Shown one piece after another: positions 16,501 through 28,100 of a stretch of DNA of 64,000 bases. The stretch is from assembly GCF_013391475.1 (NCBI RefSeq), contig NZ_JACBAZ010000003.1:372001-436000 (forward strand). The letters run 5' to 3'. Under the pieces are notes generated by a model. That model did no database searches. It was not told the DNA's origin and saw only the letters and a list, made by a program, of their open reading frames with translations. How positions within the stretch are numbered: the first letter of the stretch is position 1; every line of letters begins with the position of its first letter. The position numbers were made by a program, and so were the translations under genes. The DNA comes from Oceaniferula marina. Its GTDB lineage: Bacteria; Verrucomicrobiota; Verrucomicrobiia; Verrucomicrobiales; Akkermansiaceae.

Positions 16501-19067
16501 GCGGAATCGAGATCAAGAACATCACCATAATATTTCGTTTGTTCGGATGCTGTCACCGTGACATTACGGCGATTCACCTTCAGATCTCCTTTGACGTAGG
16601 TAAAGGCGTAGTTGGCAGAATCAAATCCTCCGCTACCCGCCTGACCGGTGATAACAATTTCATCGGTGTAAGTATTGACGATACTGGTCGTTGATACATC
16701 AACACCGGTTGCCGAGGTTAAGATCACGGTATCGATTTGATCACCATTCGGTAAAGTGGTATTTCCTTCGACACCAAGATCTGCCACGACAAAGGCGGTG
16801 TTATCGAGAGTCAGGATATCTCCGTATTGTTTATTTTGCTCACTGGCAGTCAGGGTCACAGCACGCTTGTTAATGGTCAATGTCCCAGGGTTATAATTGA
16901 TCGCATAGCCATTGTCACTGCTTGCTCCCGTCGCAATGATTGGAGCGGAGCCGACACCGACACCGGCAGGAGCACCCGTCGAGGTCGTTGTCACCCCTGT
17001 CAGGTCCAGCGTATTGAGTATTGTATCCTGCGTAAACGGATCACCGAGGGGAGGTGTCACAAAGTCATTCGTATTAACCGTGACGACCCCAGCACCAGAT
17101 CCTGCTGGAAAGGTATCACCATAGATTTTTGAACCATCATTCGCCGTGATGTTCATCGTTGGTTGATAAGAATAATAGTAACCGAGTGCTGAAATCCCTG
17201 CTGTTTTGATGACATTAAAGTCCGTAACATTGTATGTGGCACGGTTATCACTCTGTAATCCGCCATAGGTGTGATTATTGCCAGATCCGTCATCGGTCGG
17301 ATTGGGTAAGCGGATGGCATAAAAACTATTTAATTGATCGTCGAAGGAAATCGCCTGACTACCGGTACCATTGACCAATTGACCCGCATCGATAAAGACA
17401 TCAGCCCCTCCATACGTTTGAATATTCCCTCCACTAAATTCAAATTTACTGGTTGCTGTCAAATCAATGATCGCTGTCGATTCGCCATTCAATCCGGCAG
17501 TGATGCTAGAAGAAAAGCCGATCAGATTAATCTGATCTGCAGTCATGATCACCGAGCCTCCGTTGGAATCAACGAAAGCATTATTAAGATCAATATTGCC
17601 TCCGGCTGTCATTAAGATCGAACCACGGCCAGTCGAGGCTCCTATTCCGCTGTGCCGCACATCGCCGCTGATATCAATATTACGCCCTGCTTGAAAATTA
17701 AAGACCGTCTCACCGACAGCGAAATCCTCCTGAATATTACTCACTGTCACTCCACTCTGAACAACAATATCGCGATCCGCAATAAGTGTCAGTGCCCCCT
17801 TGTTATTCAAGTTATTGGTAGGAACCAAAATATTGGCTGCCACCGTGATATCACCTTGATCGGTCCCAGGAGCACTTGTCACAACCTCCACATTCGATCC
17901 ATTATTTAGACTGGTTTCAATAAGCCCAGCGAGACTACCATCGATAAGAACATCGGTAGGATCGATCAAAAACTGACCACCCCAGCCGACGATGATACGG
18001 TCTGCCACATCCGAGAAATTGATGGTTTTACCGGAAGTTTCAAGAAAACCACCCTCACCATTGCGGCTGGAAACATTGGCGGTTCCAGAAAAGTCCGTAT
18101 GCCCGTCCGACCAAACAACGATGTGTCCACCTTTACCGGAATCAGAGCTAGCGTCCAAGACTGCCGACTCAGCAATCAGCGTACTGGATGAAGAAGGTGC
18201 GGTATCGGCTCCGAGGTCCGTTCCTCCCACTTCGATGACCCCTCCGTTTCCTTTATCATCACGTGCTGTGACAGAGCCGCTTACTTCAACCGCCCCTTGA
18301 TCCGAATGGATTTTAACGCTTTTGCGGGCTTTGACGGTGCCCGATTGTTGGATCGCGGTGGCAAAGGCATCACCGGCAGAAAACATCACTTCTTCCCCAT
18401 CCACCGTACCCATGTTGCGAATTCCGGTCCCCGGTTTGGATGATTTCGCGGAATCGGTGACATCCACAGCAAGGCTAGTCCCACCCTGGCGGACATGCAC
18501 CTCATCTCCACTGGCGATGATGGCATAACCGTTTTTGGCGACGATTTCTCCCGTGTTTGTCACCTGCTGACCAAACAGCCCCACTCCTCGTTCAGTCACA
18601 ATCGATCCTTGGTTATTGATATTCCCAGTCAAATTAAACCGCTGGATACTATTCAAAAAATCAGCATTGGATACCTGACCAGCCACTGCCATAAACATAT
18701 CCGCACGAATCACCGAATTGGCGCCGAAAGTGACCCCCGCTGGGTTCACAAAGTATACTTGACCATTAGCCGTGAGGCTTCCATTGATCGTCGATGGGTC
18801 TGCACCTGTGATTCGATTGAGCAATGCCGCGTTGCTATTCGGCTGGATGAACTGCACGGAGTTTCCTTCCGGAACATTAAAACGGGCATAGTCAACGATC
18901 GCTTTCTGAGATTCCTGGGTAATGATGGCATTATGACCGGTTAACCCGGAAAACTCAACCTGACCTGCCACCACGGATGGGTTCGGATCGATAGGGTTGG
19001 CGGTGAGAGGTGTGAGCGCAACCAACAAGTTAGAAGCGCACAGATAGGGAGAGTATCGATGTTTCAT
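13557..19067 (-). CDS. TpsA-like two-partner secretion exoprotein with 11 MBG-type repeats
   Basis: This 1836-residue protein is the likely substrate of the downstream TpsB. A signal peptide (1-23) is followed by a filamentous-haemagglutinin TPS domain (about 28-260): 'VVAGQVEFSGLTGHNAIITQ', 'FIQPNSNAALLNRI' and 'NGQVYFVNPAGVTFGANS'. The usual NPNG motif reads NPAG (108-111). A beta-helix-like passenger continues to about residue 640. Eleven MBG/YDG-type units of ~100 residues follow, each opening like 'ITLTASEQNKQYGD' and closing like 'SNYDITYVNGDLTINPR'; the first and last are degenerate. The C-terminus (last ~90 residues) is different and partly helical ('LMEIWIQENIGYDPNSPFS'). The start ATG at 19,067 precedes the signal peptide directly. 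MBG-type repeats are known from large bacterial adhesins, so a surface-adhesion or matrix role is likely. A giant gene lies 74 bp upstream. Confidence 0.93.
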   Translation of the reverse strand: MKHRYSPYLCASNLLVALTPLTANPIDPNPSVVAGQVEFSGLTGHNAIITQESQKAIVDYARFNVPEGNSVQFIQPNSNAALLNRITGADPSTINGSLTANGQVYFVNPAGVTFGANSVIRADMFMAVAGQVSNADFLNSIQRFNLTGNINNQGSIVTERGVGLFGQQVTNTGEIVAKNGYAIIASGDEVHVRQGGTSLAVDVTDSAKSSKPGTGIRNMGTVDGEEVMFSAGDAFATAIQQSGTVKARKSVKIHSDQGAVEVSGSVTARDDKGNGGVIEVGGTDLGADTAPSSSSTLIAESAVLDASSDSGKGGHIVVWSDGHTDFSGTANVSSRNGEGGFLETSGKTINFSDVADRIIVGWGGQFLIDPTDVLIDGSLAGLIETSLNNGSNVEVVTSAPGTDQGDITVAANILVPTNNLNNKGALTLIADRDIVVQSGVTVSNIQEDFAVGETVFNFQAGRNIDISGDVRHSGIGASTGRGSILMTAGGNIDLNNAFVDSNGGSVIMTADQINLIGFSSSITAGLNGESTAIIDLTATSKFEFSGGNIQTYGGADVFIDAGQLVNGTGSQAISFDDQLNSFYAIRLPNPTDDGSGNNHTYGGLQSDNRATYNVTDFNVIKTAGISALGYYYSYQPTMNITANDGSKIYGDTFPAGSGAGVVTVNTNDFVTPPLGDPFTQDTILNTLDLTGVTTTSTGAPAGVGVGSAPIIATGASSDNGYAINYNPGTLTINKRAVTLTASEQNKQYGDILTLDNTAFVVADLGVEGNTTLPNGDQIDTVILTSATGVDVSTTSIVNTYTDEIVITGQAGSGGFDSANYAFTYVKGDLKVNRRNVTVTASEQTKYYGDVLDLDSAASQSAFTILDGGLTGGGDATLPNGETIDSVSLLSVPPVDLAASTTDPVGTYQDDLQITGVTGGNSFDVNNYNLTFVNGDLKIDPRPITLTPDNQSKQYGDVLPLGTTAFSILDNGLTDGGNSTLPNGETIDNVTLLSVGGLAASTDQDASPTPYADNLEIDSNNFGDGNGGSGFQVSNYDITFATGDLTINPRQIELIAGRQEKFYGDGLNLDNTNFSVVDQGNPLDSALPNGEEITTVSISSATGKDASTNADASLYSNEIVIASPVTGTPGTGDGFLESNYDITFTSGDLLINPRPITVTPSQQEKTYGDVYTLRNDNTAFTVLDKDGGAILPNGETVDTVNIISRGGHDASTTSNALVYPDDLQITSFGTGGSGFKASNYTFDFTNLGDFVINRRAATINATAQRKDYGDVHDLGDTAFTVIDRDGGALPNGETIDTVTLVSAGGVDASTDADAATYIDNITVTPTSTGNPTLAGSNGFNQENYTFSYGAADFTIDPRAITLTASQQEKIYGDTLTLDNTAFTTLDKTGGTMLPNGEVITTVTISSASGVDASTTADAATYTDEIVISGPVTGTAGTGDGFLESNYDINYVTGDLVVNKRGITLTALPQGKIYGENVSPGTSAFTVTDMTNGSTLPNGETIDAVAITSAVAGDTSADVGVYVDDLAPTTILASSMGFDEANYNITRVNGDYTIAARAITITATEQSKIYGQSESLDSSSFELFDPLSNSANLPNGESVTAIDFAMTTLPGSTTAAVGTYTDALTPVGQTGTNGFKASNYAISYQSGDYVINRRAIELAINSDQRYAGASYKIDPTAFVTTDLVGGGNILPNGETVDSLDIFSVTGVAEDLAAAHGFYPAELDADAASALGSNGFDLNNYTVTVIPGDFTIDPYPSLPALSQEGLMEIWIQENIGYDPNSPFSNSYAISQSVGLRLIALPSWSKLSKSKQQAVLKSLDGVPLHLQTLGLAEKLINSVQ
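13820..17156 (-). repeat. Tandem MBG/YDG-type protein repeats in the TPS exoprotein
   Basis: Eleven units average about 305 bp. The YGD-type motif of each falls near 17,117; 16,820; 16,525; 16,202; 15,880; 15,567; 15,264; 14,955; 14,650; 14,358 and 14,070. The motif reads YGD in units 1-8, YGE in unit 9, YGQ in unit 10 and YAG in unit 11, so it decays towards the C-terminus. The DNA copies have diverged and the similarity is mainly at protein level. Confidence 0.9.
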
Positions 19068-19141
19068 TGTTTAAAAAGGCTGGGGAATTAAGGTGTCTAT
19101 TTTAGAATTGTTCAATCGATACTGGCAAGATAAAAATTAGA

Positions 19142-22100
19142 TTAACTCTGTTGATTTTCTTCAACAAGGTAGCCATCAACATGAATCAAAGTGCCTCCCT
19201 GAAGCTCCTCAGGAGCATTGAGCAAGGTCCAATGGTATCTTTCCAAGATTCCGTTGGCATCAAGATGGAAACGACCAAGCGTGGAGAAAACATGGGAGTT
19301 AGGAGGTGTTGTTATTTCGTTGGTTCCAACGCCGCCAATCACCCAGTGATTGCCGCCAGTGAGCTCGATCCGGTCATCCCCGCCAAACCCTGGGAACACG
19401 GGGGTCATCCCTGTTCTTGAATGGATACCAGTTCCGGGGTCATAGCTGTAATCGACGCGGGCAAGATCACCTGCGATGGTGCTGAAGTCTTCCGGATGCT
19501 GACCGCTCACCGTGATCTGGTCATCGCCAAGACCACCGATGATCAATTTGTCACCATTACCCGATGTGATACGATCATTGGCTCCGCTTACCGGCACTGA
19601 ATCCACTGACTCTACCCACTCGATCCGTCCGGTGTTGTATGACACACGTCCGCTGTCACCCAACAGGATATCATCGCCATCACCCGAACTCATAGTATCG
19701 GCACCCAGACCACCGATGAGGATATCATCACCGTCACCACTGCGGATAGAGTCATCCCCACTCGGACCACCATAGACGGATAGAATCTCGGCTATTCTAC
19801 GATCAGCCACTGGCAAACGTTGCTGGCTGGAGAAGCGGCTATCAATCACGCTCAGGCCATTGGCAGTTTCATAGGAAATGTATCCATCATCACCAAAGAC
19901 GATATCGTGATCCAGGACCAGCTGGTTCTCTTCTACGGTGACGATCGTATCTGACCCAGAGCGACCGAAGACGATGTCATCGCCACGTCCGGAATGAATC
20001 AGGTCATCACCCTGACCACCGATCACCACATCAGCTCCGCTACCGGTGTAGATGCTCAGCGGCATCGACGAACCGGAGGCATTCACAAAGTCATCATCGC
20101 GCTGCACCAGTGAGCGGATATTTTGAGATTCACTCAGCAAGCGGGTGGCTTCCCAGACGATATCGCCATTCTCAAAGAAGTTAAAGCGACCGCCGAAGAC
20201 AAGGATGAACTGCTCGGGACGCAGTTGCGTCATAAAGTAATCACGTCCCACTACCAATTCCTGCCCTGCCGAATAGACTTTCACTGTTTCATTTTCATGC
20301 AGCTCGTATTGCACCACGTATTCTCGCTGTCCGGGCACCTCGGAAAGGCGACCGCGTGTCACGCGTGAAAGCTTCACTTCCACAGTACTGGTTGAGCTGA
20401 TTTCGCCATTGATTTTCATATCAATCGCATTCTGTCCAATGACCGCACGGAACTGGTCGGACGTCAGCTCGACACCGTCCAGGAAGACGGAGACCTTATC
20501 GGCCGGGTTGGTCAAACTGGCAATACTAAGGCCACTGCGTAGTAACATCCGGTAATTGAACTCACCATCGGTGCGGATAATCAGAGGCGAATTGCCACTT
20601 TCGTACATCGTCGCAAAGACATTATCGTTACCGAGGCCGGTATCCAGTTCCAGTTCAGCGGCGTTCTGGATGCGCAGGCGGTAAATGGAGCTGTTGATGG
20701 TGACGGTATCATCCCCGGAACCGGTTTCAACGCGGAAGCCGTGTTTGAAGGTGCCTGCGACACGATCGGACTGGATCGATATCGGAGCGGGAGCAACACC
20801 AATCACAAAGAGTTCGGCACCAAGATCAAGCTCACTCAGGTCCTGACCTGGCATTCCACGTGATGGAAGACGGTTAATGATCGATACGGTATCTCCATCG
20901 GTGGCAGCCGCATCAGAAATGACCAATCGCTGATCTCCGGTGCCACCGTCAATGTTGAGTGTTCCGTGGATGCGATCGAGGTTGCCGATAAATGTTGATT
21001 CACGCTGGGTGAAATCGATATCACTCAGGGATGAGACATACACTTCATCATCGCCGCCACCCATATGGACGTTGGTGGTGGCTGAGGTTCCCTGGATATT
21101 CAACAGGTCAGCGCCTTCACCGAAATTCAGGTCAAGTTGTTCCAGGTTGAAGTAGCTGAGTCCCGTCTCGCGCGTGGTGAGTTCGACATCCCCTCCATTG
21201 AGGTTCGTGACATCCACATCGACGCCGTCGATCGTCAGATCCCTGTGTTCCCCTTTGAAGGTGATCAGGAAACGGTCACCGATTTGCTCGATATCAAAAT
21301 TATTGGTGTATGGCTTGGATGGATCGGAGTTATTTGGATTCAGGATCGGCTCGAAGGCATCAATCAATTGATCGAGGGTAATATCGTATGGCAGTGGCGC
21401 GGTGGTTTGACCCAACAGCGTGATGGTGAAGGTGCCACGGTCGGCATGGACGATTTCGAGGAACTGCTGGGTATTTCCGCCGGAAGGATCTTCGACCGCC
21501 ATCGTGCGGGTGCCAACCATCACTTCAGCACGGTTAGAATATTGGTTTGGAATGGTGATACCACCGACATCCACGGCGTCCAATCCTCCATTCGCGACCA
21601 AATTGATTGGTCCTGGATCAGCCCAGCGTATAGGGGCGACATCAGCACCTGCCAATTGACCGATGAAGGCAATACCATAGGTCTTGGCTCCGGCTTCCTC
21701 GGAGATGAGGTTCACGGAGACATTGCCAAAGCCGTAGATCAACTCGAGATGCGATTGAACTTCTTCAGCGGTGAAGCGAACATCAAGCACCACTCCCAGA
21801 GCTCCCGGACGAGCGACACCCGGACGGATGTAATACCATGGCACATTCACATCCCCGCGGCTGACACGGTAGAAGCCGGACTGACCAATCACGGTGAGCG
21901 TCTGCACTTCAGAAACTGAATTAAAGCCAAAGCCGGTGAAGGCATTTTCAGTGAGTGTTCCATACTCGGCACTCGAATCACTGCTATCATCCACCGTCAT
22001 GCGGTCGGTGCCCGCACCGCCGTCAAAGACCAGGTGGCCCATAATGGTTTCCAGGCGACCTTGTTCACTGGTAACGGAACCATCGGTATCCGCAGTAGCG

Positions 22101-25100
22101 ATATGAAGGGTATCATCACCGGCATCACCTTCAATGTGGAGGTTCCCCGAAGTATTGGCAACGGCGATGCGGTCATCCCCCGCTCCGCTGTTGATGACGG
22201 TTTTTCCAGTGTGGGTGTCACGGATCGATAAAGCATCATTACCGGAGCCCAGCTCGATATTGAGTTCCTCCAGTGAAACATACTTGATGCCACCTTCGAT
22301 TTCACGGCCTCCAATGACGGCATCACCTCCGAGCCCCAGACCGGTCAAGCGATCCCCGGTCAGCACCCCGACGTCATCGGACGGACTGTCCCCGTTAAAG
22401 ATATTAAGCACATCCACCTGATCGATTTCATCGACGGCGAAGTTGGCGTTAAACGGAGCATAATAATAATCGTTCCCCGTGAACGGTTTCAAGTATTGGC
22501 CGGTTTTCTGGTCAGTCAGCCAGTCGCTATCAAAGGTCACACGGCGACCGGAGATCGATGGACGGAGGGTATCATCCAGTCCGGCAGTGCTGACTCCTTC
22601 TGACAAGGCATTCAGGATTTCCTCGACCGTTGGGTTGCCATCCAAGGTGATGGTGATGGCGGGTGGAGTTTGGAGGGCACCTACGGCACCGGGCAGCGCT
22701 GGTTGATCACGGTAGGTCAGGTTCAGAGTAATCGTGCTGTTGGCCAGAGCGGAGAAGTCGGCATCCAGTTTGGCAAAGTAAGCAAGCGTCGTAAATTCAG
22801 TATTCGCAGGTAATGTGGTGTTGGCATCGATTGTGCCACTTTCGATCACTGACTCATTGATATTTGTCGATGTTGGCACCCCGCCGGAACGGCTCAAGCT
22901 GGCCGTAAAGGCGGCACCATTTTCTCTGGTCAGGATGAGATTCAATTCACCAAGAAGACCGACACGGACCTCGGCCTGATAAATGCCGTCTTGGTTAATC
23001 TGGTCACGCAAATTGAAGACCATACGACCCATCGTATTCAGTTCTGGATTTTCAGCCGTGTGATCCATCGTGACGGTGTAGGGTGATGCCACTCCGTCCA
23101 GGTTCAAGCTCCAGGTTTCATCTGTGTCAGCCGATCCGCTGAAGGTGTAATTGAGCATCTCCCAAGTGATGCCGGTATTGACACTTGTGGTGGTCACTCG
23201 GGCATCGAAATACGTGCCCAGAAGTCCGGCGCTCAAGCTGGCGGTCAGACCATTCTTATTACCAATCGAGAAGATATCCTGGCTGACACCAAACTCAGGC
23301 AACACATGGTAAACAGCACCTTCGGCACGTCCATTCAAGAACTCCACCGTGTAGGGGTAGTCATTCATCCGTGGATCAAAGCCAGGGCGAAGACCGGTAC
23401 TGGCACTGCGGTGGCTGGCAAAAATATCTTCGATGTAAGCGCGGGTTCCGCTATCGGTGGTCGAAACCAACTCAGGCACCACAGCACTACCAATCGATTC
23501 GATGAGACCATCAGCCAGCGGCTCATTGGTTTCACCTGGATACATCACCGGGTTATTGAGGAAACGTTCATCGGTCTGACCAAAGCCGCCATTGATGGTT
23601 ACCGGTCCGCGCACCGAGTTAATCCGCTCTTCCAGCGGAGCGAAGACCAGAGCATCACCACCATCGATGAATTGATCATCCAGAGCCTCGACAATCACCG
23701 TCTGCTCAATATTCCAATCTGCCGTTCCAAAGACAACCTGTTGCACTGCCTCGGCGCGGTTAGGCATGATGGTAATATCGCCACCACTTCCGACGGTGAC
23801 ATTGAGATTCAAGCCATTGCTATTTTCCATCCGGAGGATCCGACCGTAACGATCGATCTGGTAATCGGTGAACAGTGGGTCGGTGTCAATCAGCTGACGG
23901 AATGCTTCGGCAATACCACTGACCCGTGGACCGGAATTAAGCAACACGGTGTAGGTCAAGGTGTCACCCGACTCAATCCATCTGCCAAGATCCGAATGAT
24001 TATCGATACGACTCACAATCTTGAACTCGAGTGTCTTCGTGGTGACAGTGGTGGTAAATGCACCGGGACTGGTTTCGATTCTCTCGGTGCCATCGAGCTG
24101 CATGCTCCATGTCTGACCGGATTCGATCACGCCTGAGAATTCCACTTCGGCTTTTTCACCGGCATAGGTGGTCACTCCGGAGCCGGTATCGAGCCCGGTG
24201 AAGAATGCCACAGAATTCGTGATCAGGATTTCACCGCCCGTAACAGTCGCGGTATAGCCAAAGGCTCTGATTCCCGTCGCCAGATCTGCCAGGTTATCGG
24301 CCGTCACTTTTTCATCGGAGCCGCCAACCTTGGTGAGTGTGATCGTCCAGTCGCTTGCAATGGTTTCCACACTACGGACAATGGCTTGTTTGGTAGCGAC
24401 ACGGACCTGCTTCTCTTGCTGCTCACCGTAGAAAACAACAGGGTTAAAGGCCTCATCCGAATTATAGGTACGGGTTCTTTCCGGTAGGATATCGATGGTC
24501 ACCGTTGGGTTGGTGACACCATCCTGTGGCACGGGAGCACCACTCAGCACGATCGTGTATTCATCACGGATGATATTGTTTTCGTAGTTTGCTGGAGCAA
24601 CCGTCTCAGAGATATGGAAGAAGGAGGTGTTATCCGGAGCTGCCGTCCAATTCGTTCCGTCCAGCGGTGCCACAATATAGAGACGCTCTTTAGGATCGTA
24701 GGCGACGATGGTTCCCGACTGTCCATTACCGGCACCGTCGACGATATCGAGTCGGGTATCCGTCAAGGTGATCGCATCCTTGTTGGTTGCCTGACCCGGA
24801 ATGGCAACCACCGCCGAGTAACTCTGACCATGCACCACTCCCTGGGTTCCATTCTGGAATTGGGCAGGGCGAACAACCCCGTAAACATTCGAGTAGTTGT
24901 TGTAGGTGATTTGCGAGCCAATCACGATGGCGTAATTACCCGTCTGATCGAGGAGGTATTCATTGAAGGTGTCGTAAATATCCGAACTTCCGCTATCGGA
25001 ACCGTCACGGACCACCGATACATCCACCAGCGTCGGTGTTGTGCCATCCACCCGGTAGAGGCTGACGGTAGGACGGGCAACAAAATTAATGCTATCGAGA

Positions 25101-28100
25101 ACAGGCGTCGTCTGATAAATCGGCACCCCAAAGATCGAGCTAACCACCACATCGCGGTAGGTTATGAAATAATGACTTCCGGTTACCGCCTTGGTTTGAT
25201 CCAGATCCACCAGCACCTCGAGGGTTCCAGTGCTACGGGAAATATCAAACCGGAATGGCTCATCCGGAGTAGCTCCGCTTGTGCCTCTCTTGGTGATCAC
25301 AATCGAGGAACCGGAAGCGGTTGCCTTCAGTAATGGCTCGGTTCCACCATCTGCATCAGGAAGCCCGGCATTGATCGCTTGAGCTAGCTTGAAGGCGACC
25401 GTCGCCAGACTATCAGGACGAGGATTTCCTTCACCGTCGTTCTCTTGCTTAACGGTGTAAGTGTAATTCACGCCGTCTATGGTAGCCGTCCAGACGGTGC
25501 CGATTGCCCAGCTACCTGCCAAGGTGACATCGGTGGTAGTGTAGAAAGCGCGGTTATCATCAACCGATGCTTTTGCTCCGGCTCCATTGGTTTCCACAAT
25601 CCGATTCAATTGTTCAACCCCGGCAATCTTCAAGACGCCATTACCCGACTTATTGAAGGTAATGACAGCACCTGCCGAAGAGGATGAGTCCACACCAGTT
25701 AGATCAGCCTTCAAGGCGGCGGCTACGCTAGCCAAATTGGTCGCAGCTATTGCGTTATACACCAAATCCGTGCCGGTTTCCAAATCAATGGTCCAGCGGT
25801 CACCATTGGAAACGTTTGTGTCACCAGCCACAGCAGGTTCAAGTGTTACCGTCTGCACATAATCAAGATCCACGGTTCCGGACTGGGAAGCAAAGGTCGG
25901 CAGCGGTGTAGCAAAGCTGACGGTGACGGTTGGAGTCGCAGTGGCAGCCGCTTCCTTAACGATAATCACATCTTTTCCATCTGCCACAGCGAAGACACCG
26001 GCAAAGGCATTGATATCGTCGGCGACATCCTCAGCGAGCTCAGACTCACTATCATCATCGGTCGGAGTATGGACCCTGCTGTCAGAGCCAAGGGCGGAAG
26101 TCCATAGCGTGTGCGCTTTGACACTATCCGCATCCAGAGTGATGACGGCATTCGTTCCTGTCACATTAGCGGTCTCCGTCGAGGCGCGGTCACGGGTGAT
26201 CCGCACATCAAAGTCTGTATTATCATCACGGATGATGACAAGCTCGGTGGCGGTAGACTCGAAGGTGAAGTTGGATAGCGATCCTCCGGCAAGAGACGCG
26301 AAGCGGTCTTCAAGACTTGTATCACTGCCACTGACCACGGTGGTAAAGTCACCATCGTCGGCAGTATCAATTTCTAGATTCCACCCTTCTGTCGGAACTG
26401 AGCCTGTGTAAGTCACAATTTCAACGTCCTGATTTGCTCCGCGGGTAAGTTCCTCGGCATTTCCAGAACCAATTTTCAGATTAAGCCGGAAGTCCGTGCC
26501 ATCACGCTTGATTGCTAAGAATGAGTTACCAGAACCACGAACGAGCAAGAAACCAGAAGAATTATCCTGGGCAGCGATGAGGCTATCAAAGAAAGCCTCC
26601 TTCTCGCTCGTGGTTGGCACAGTATCAGCGAAGGACGGAACCGTTGCGGTGGCAATGAGCGTATTGCCTCCACCTCGAACCTGAATATTCCAAACCTCAC
26701 CAGCAACAGGCGTATCATCGAGCGAGAATCCACGTCCCAGTCCGCTCGTCACGGTGACACCTGACTGCTGCTTGGTCAGCTCAATCGTAAATGTGGTGCC
26801 ATCGGTGCTGACGCCGATCAGTTTGTCAGCGTTGCTGGTAAAGGCATAATCGCTGAGGTTCTCACTGGTCAGAGCTGTGGCGAGGGCTGCTGCCGTGGTG
26901 TTGGCACGTGTCGTTGCATTATTCGAAGATCCTGTCGATGCTTCCGCACGACCCACCTCGGTGCCACTCTCAAGCACCCGGACGACCCAGGTTTCATTGG
27001 CCACCGTGTCGGAAACCGTAGCAATTTGAGAATAAACGTTTGGTGTCTCATCGGTAGTTGCCGTGCCGGCTGGAGTGACGGTAAACCCACCGTAAGTCAC
27101 ACCTCCGGTAAAGGTCAGAACACGACCGGAGCGCGACACTGACAATCCAGAGAATTTGCGCTTCAAACCTTCCGCAACATCATTTCGGTTATCTGAACCA
27201 CCAGCCAGGGTAAAGTCATCCACTGTGTATATCTGGGTATCACCATTGACGGTCAACGACCACTGCTGACCTTTTGCCACAGGTCCTTCAATCGTGATCT
27301 CCAGTGAATTAAACACAGCACGTTGATTTTCAGGTGCGCTTGTATCGGCGATCACGCGGGAAGCCGTAATGATCTTACCGCTTGCCTCACCGGAGCTGCT
27401 GAAGCTGAGTCCGACACCGGTGGCTGAGGTCAAACGCAACTTGCCGCCTACATTGGAAGCAATGGACGCACCGAACTCACTCACGAAATCATTAACCAGA
27501 GCATTATTGGTATCAAAGCTTCCGACGGTGATCGTCTTACTGGTGGCACCAAAGTTAATCGTCAGTGACTCACCCACGACACGGTCACCACTGATCTCAA
27601 GATCAGCACCGAGGATCAGAGCATCACCCGTTGCACTCTTCACGGAAGTCGTTGCAGTCACCGTGCCAGAGGATTGGATATCCTGTACCAATCCACTGCC
27701 CACACCATTGGCACCCACCAGGTTGAAGCCTTTGGCATCATTAATCGTGATATGGACCTCATCGCTACCGACCCCATCGGCATCGATCACATCCTTAACC
27801 GAAGCATTATAGCGGCTCGGCAATTGGGCCAGGAACGAATCGGCAATTTCTTCGATGGTATCCACACGGTTGGTCGAGGATCCTTCCACGAAAGTAGTGC
27901 CCACAGTGACCGTGTAGGTGCGGTGACGCAGCCCCAGTGTCCAGACATCTCCATCCTCGGCGGTGCCTGCAATACCCAGCTTCATGCTGGTGAAGAATTG
28001 CCCGGTCGCGGCTGTCGATCCATCCGCAATCGTTCCGATGATAGCTGGTGGATTCAGCAGATTTTCATTCACCGTAAAGGCATAGACGTCATAGCTACCA

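Noticed and set aside
19068-19141. Promoter or terminator between the giant gene and TpsA
   Set aside because: No hairpin and no convincing -35/-10 pair with proper spacing was found in these 74 bp.
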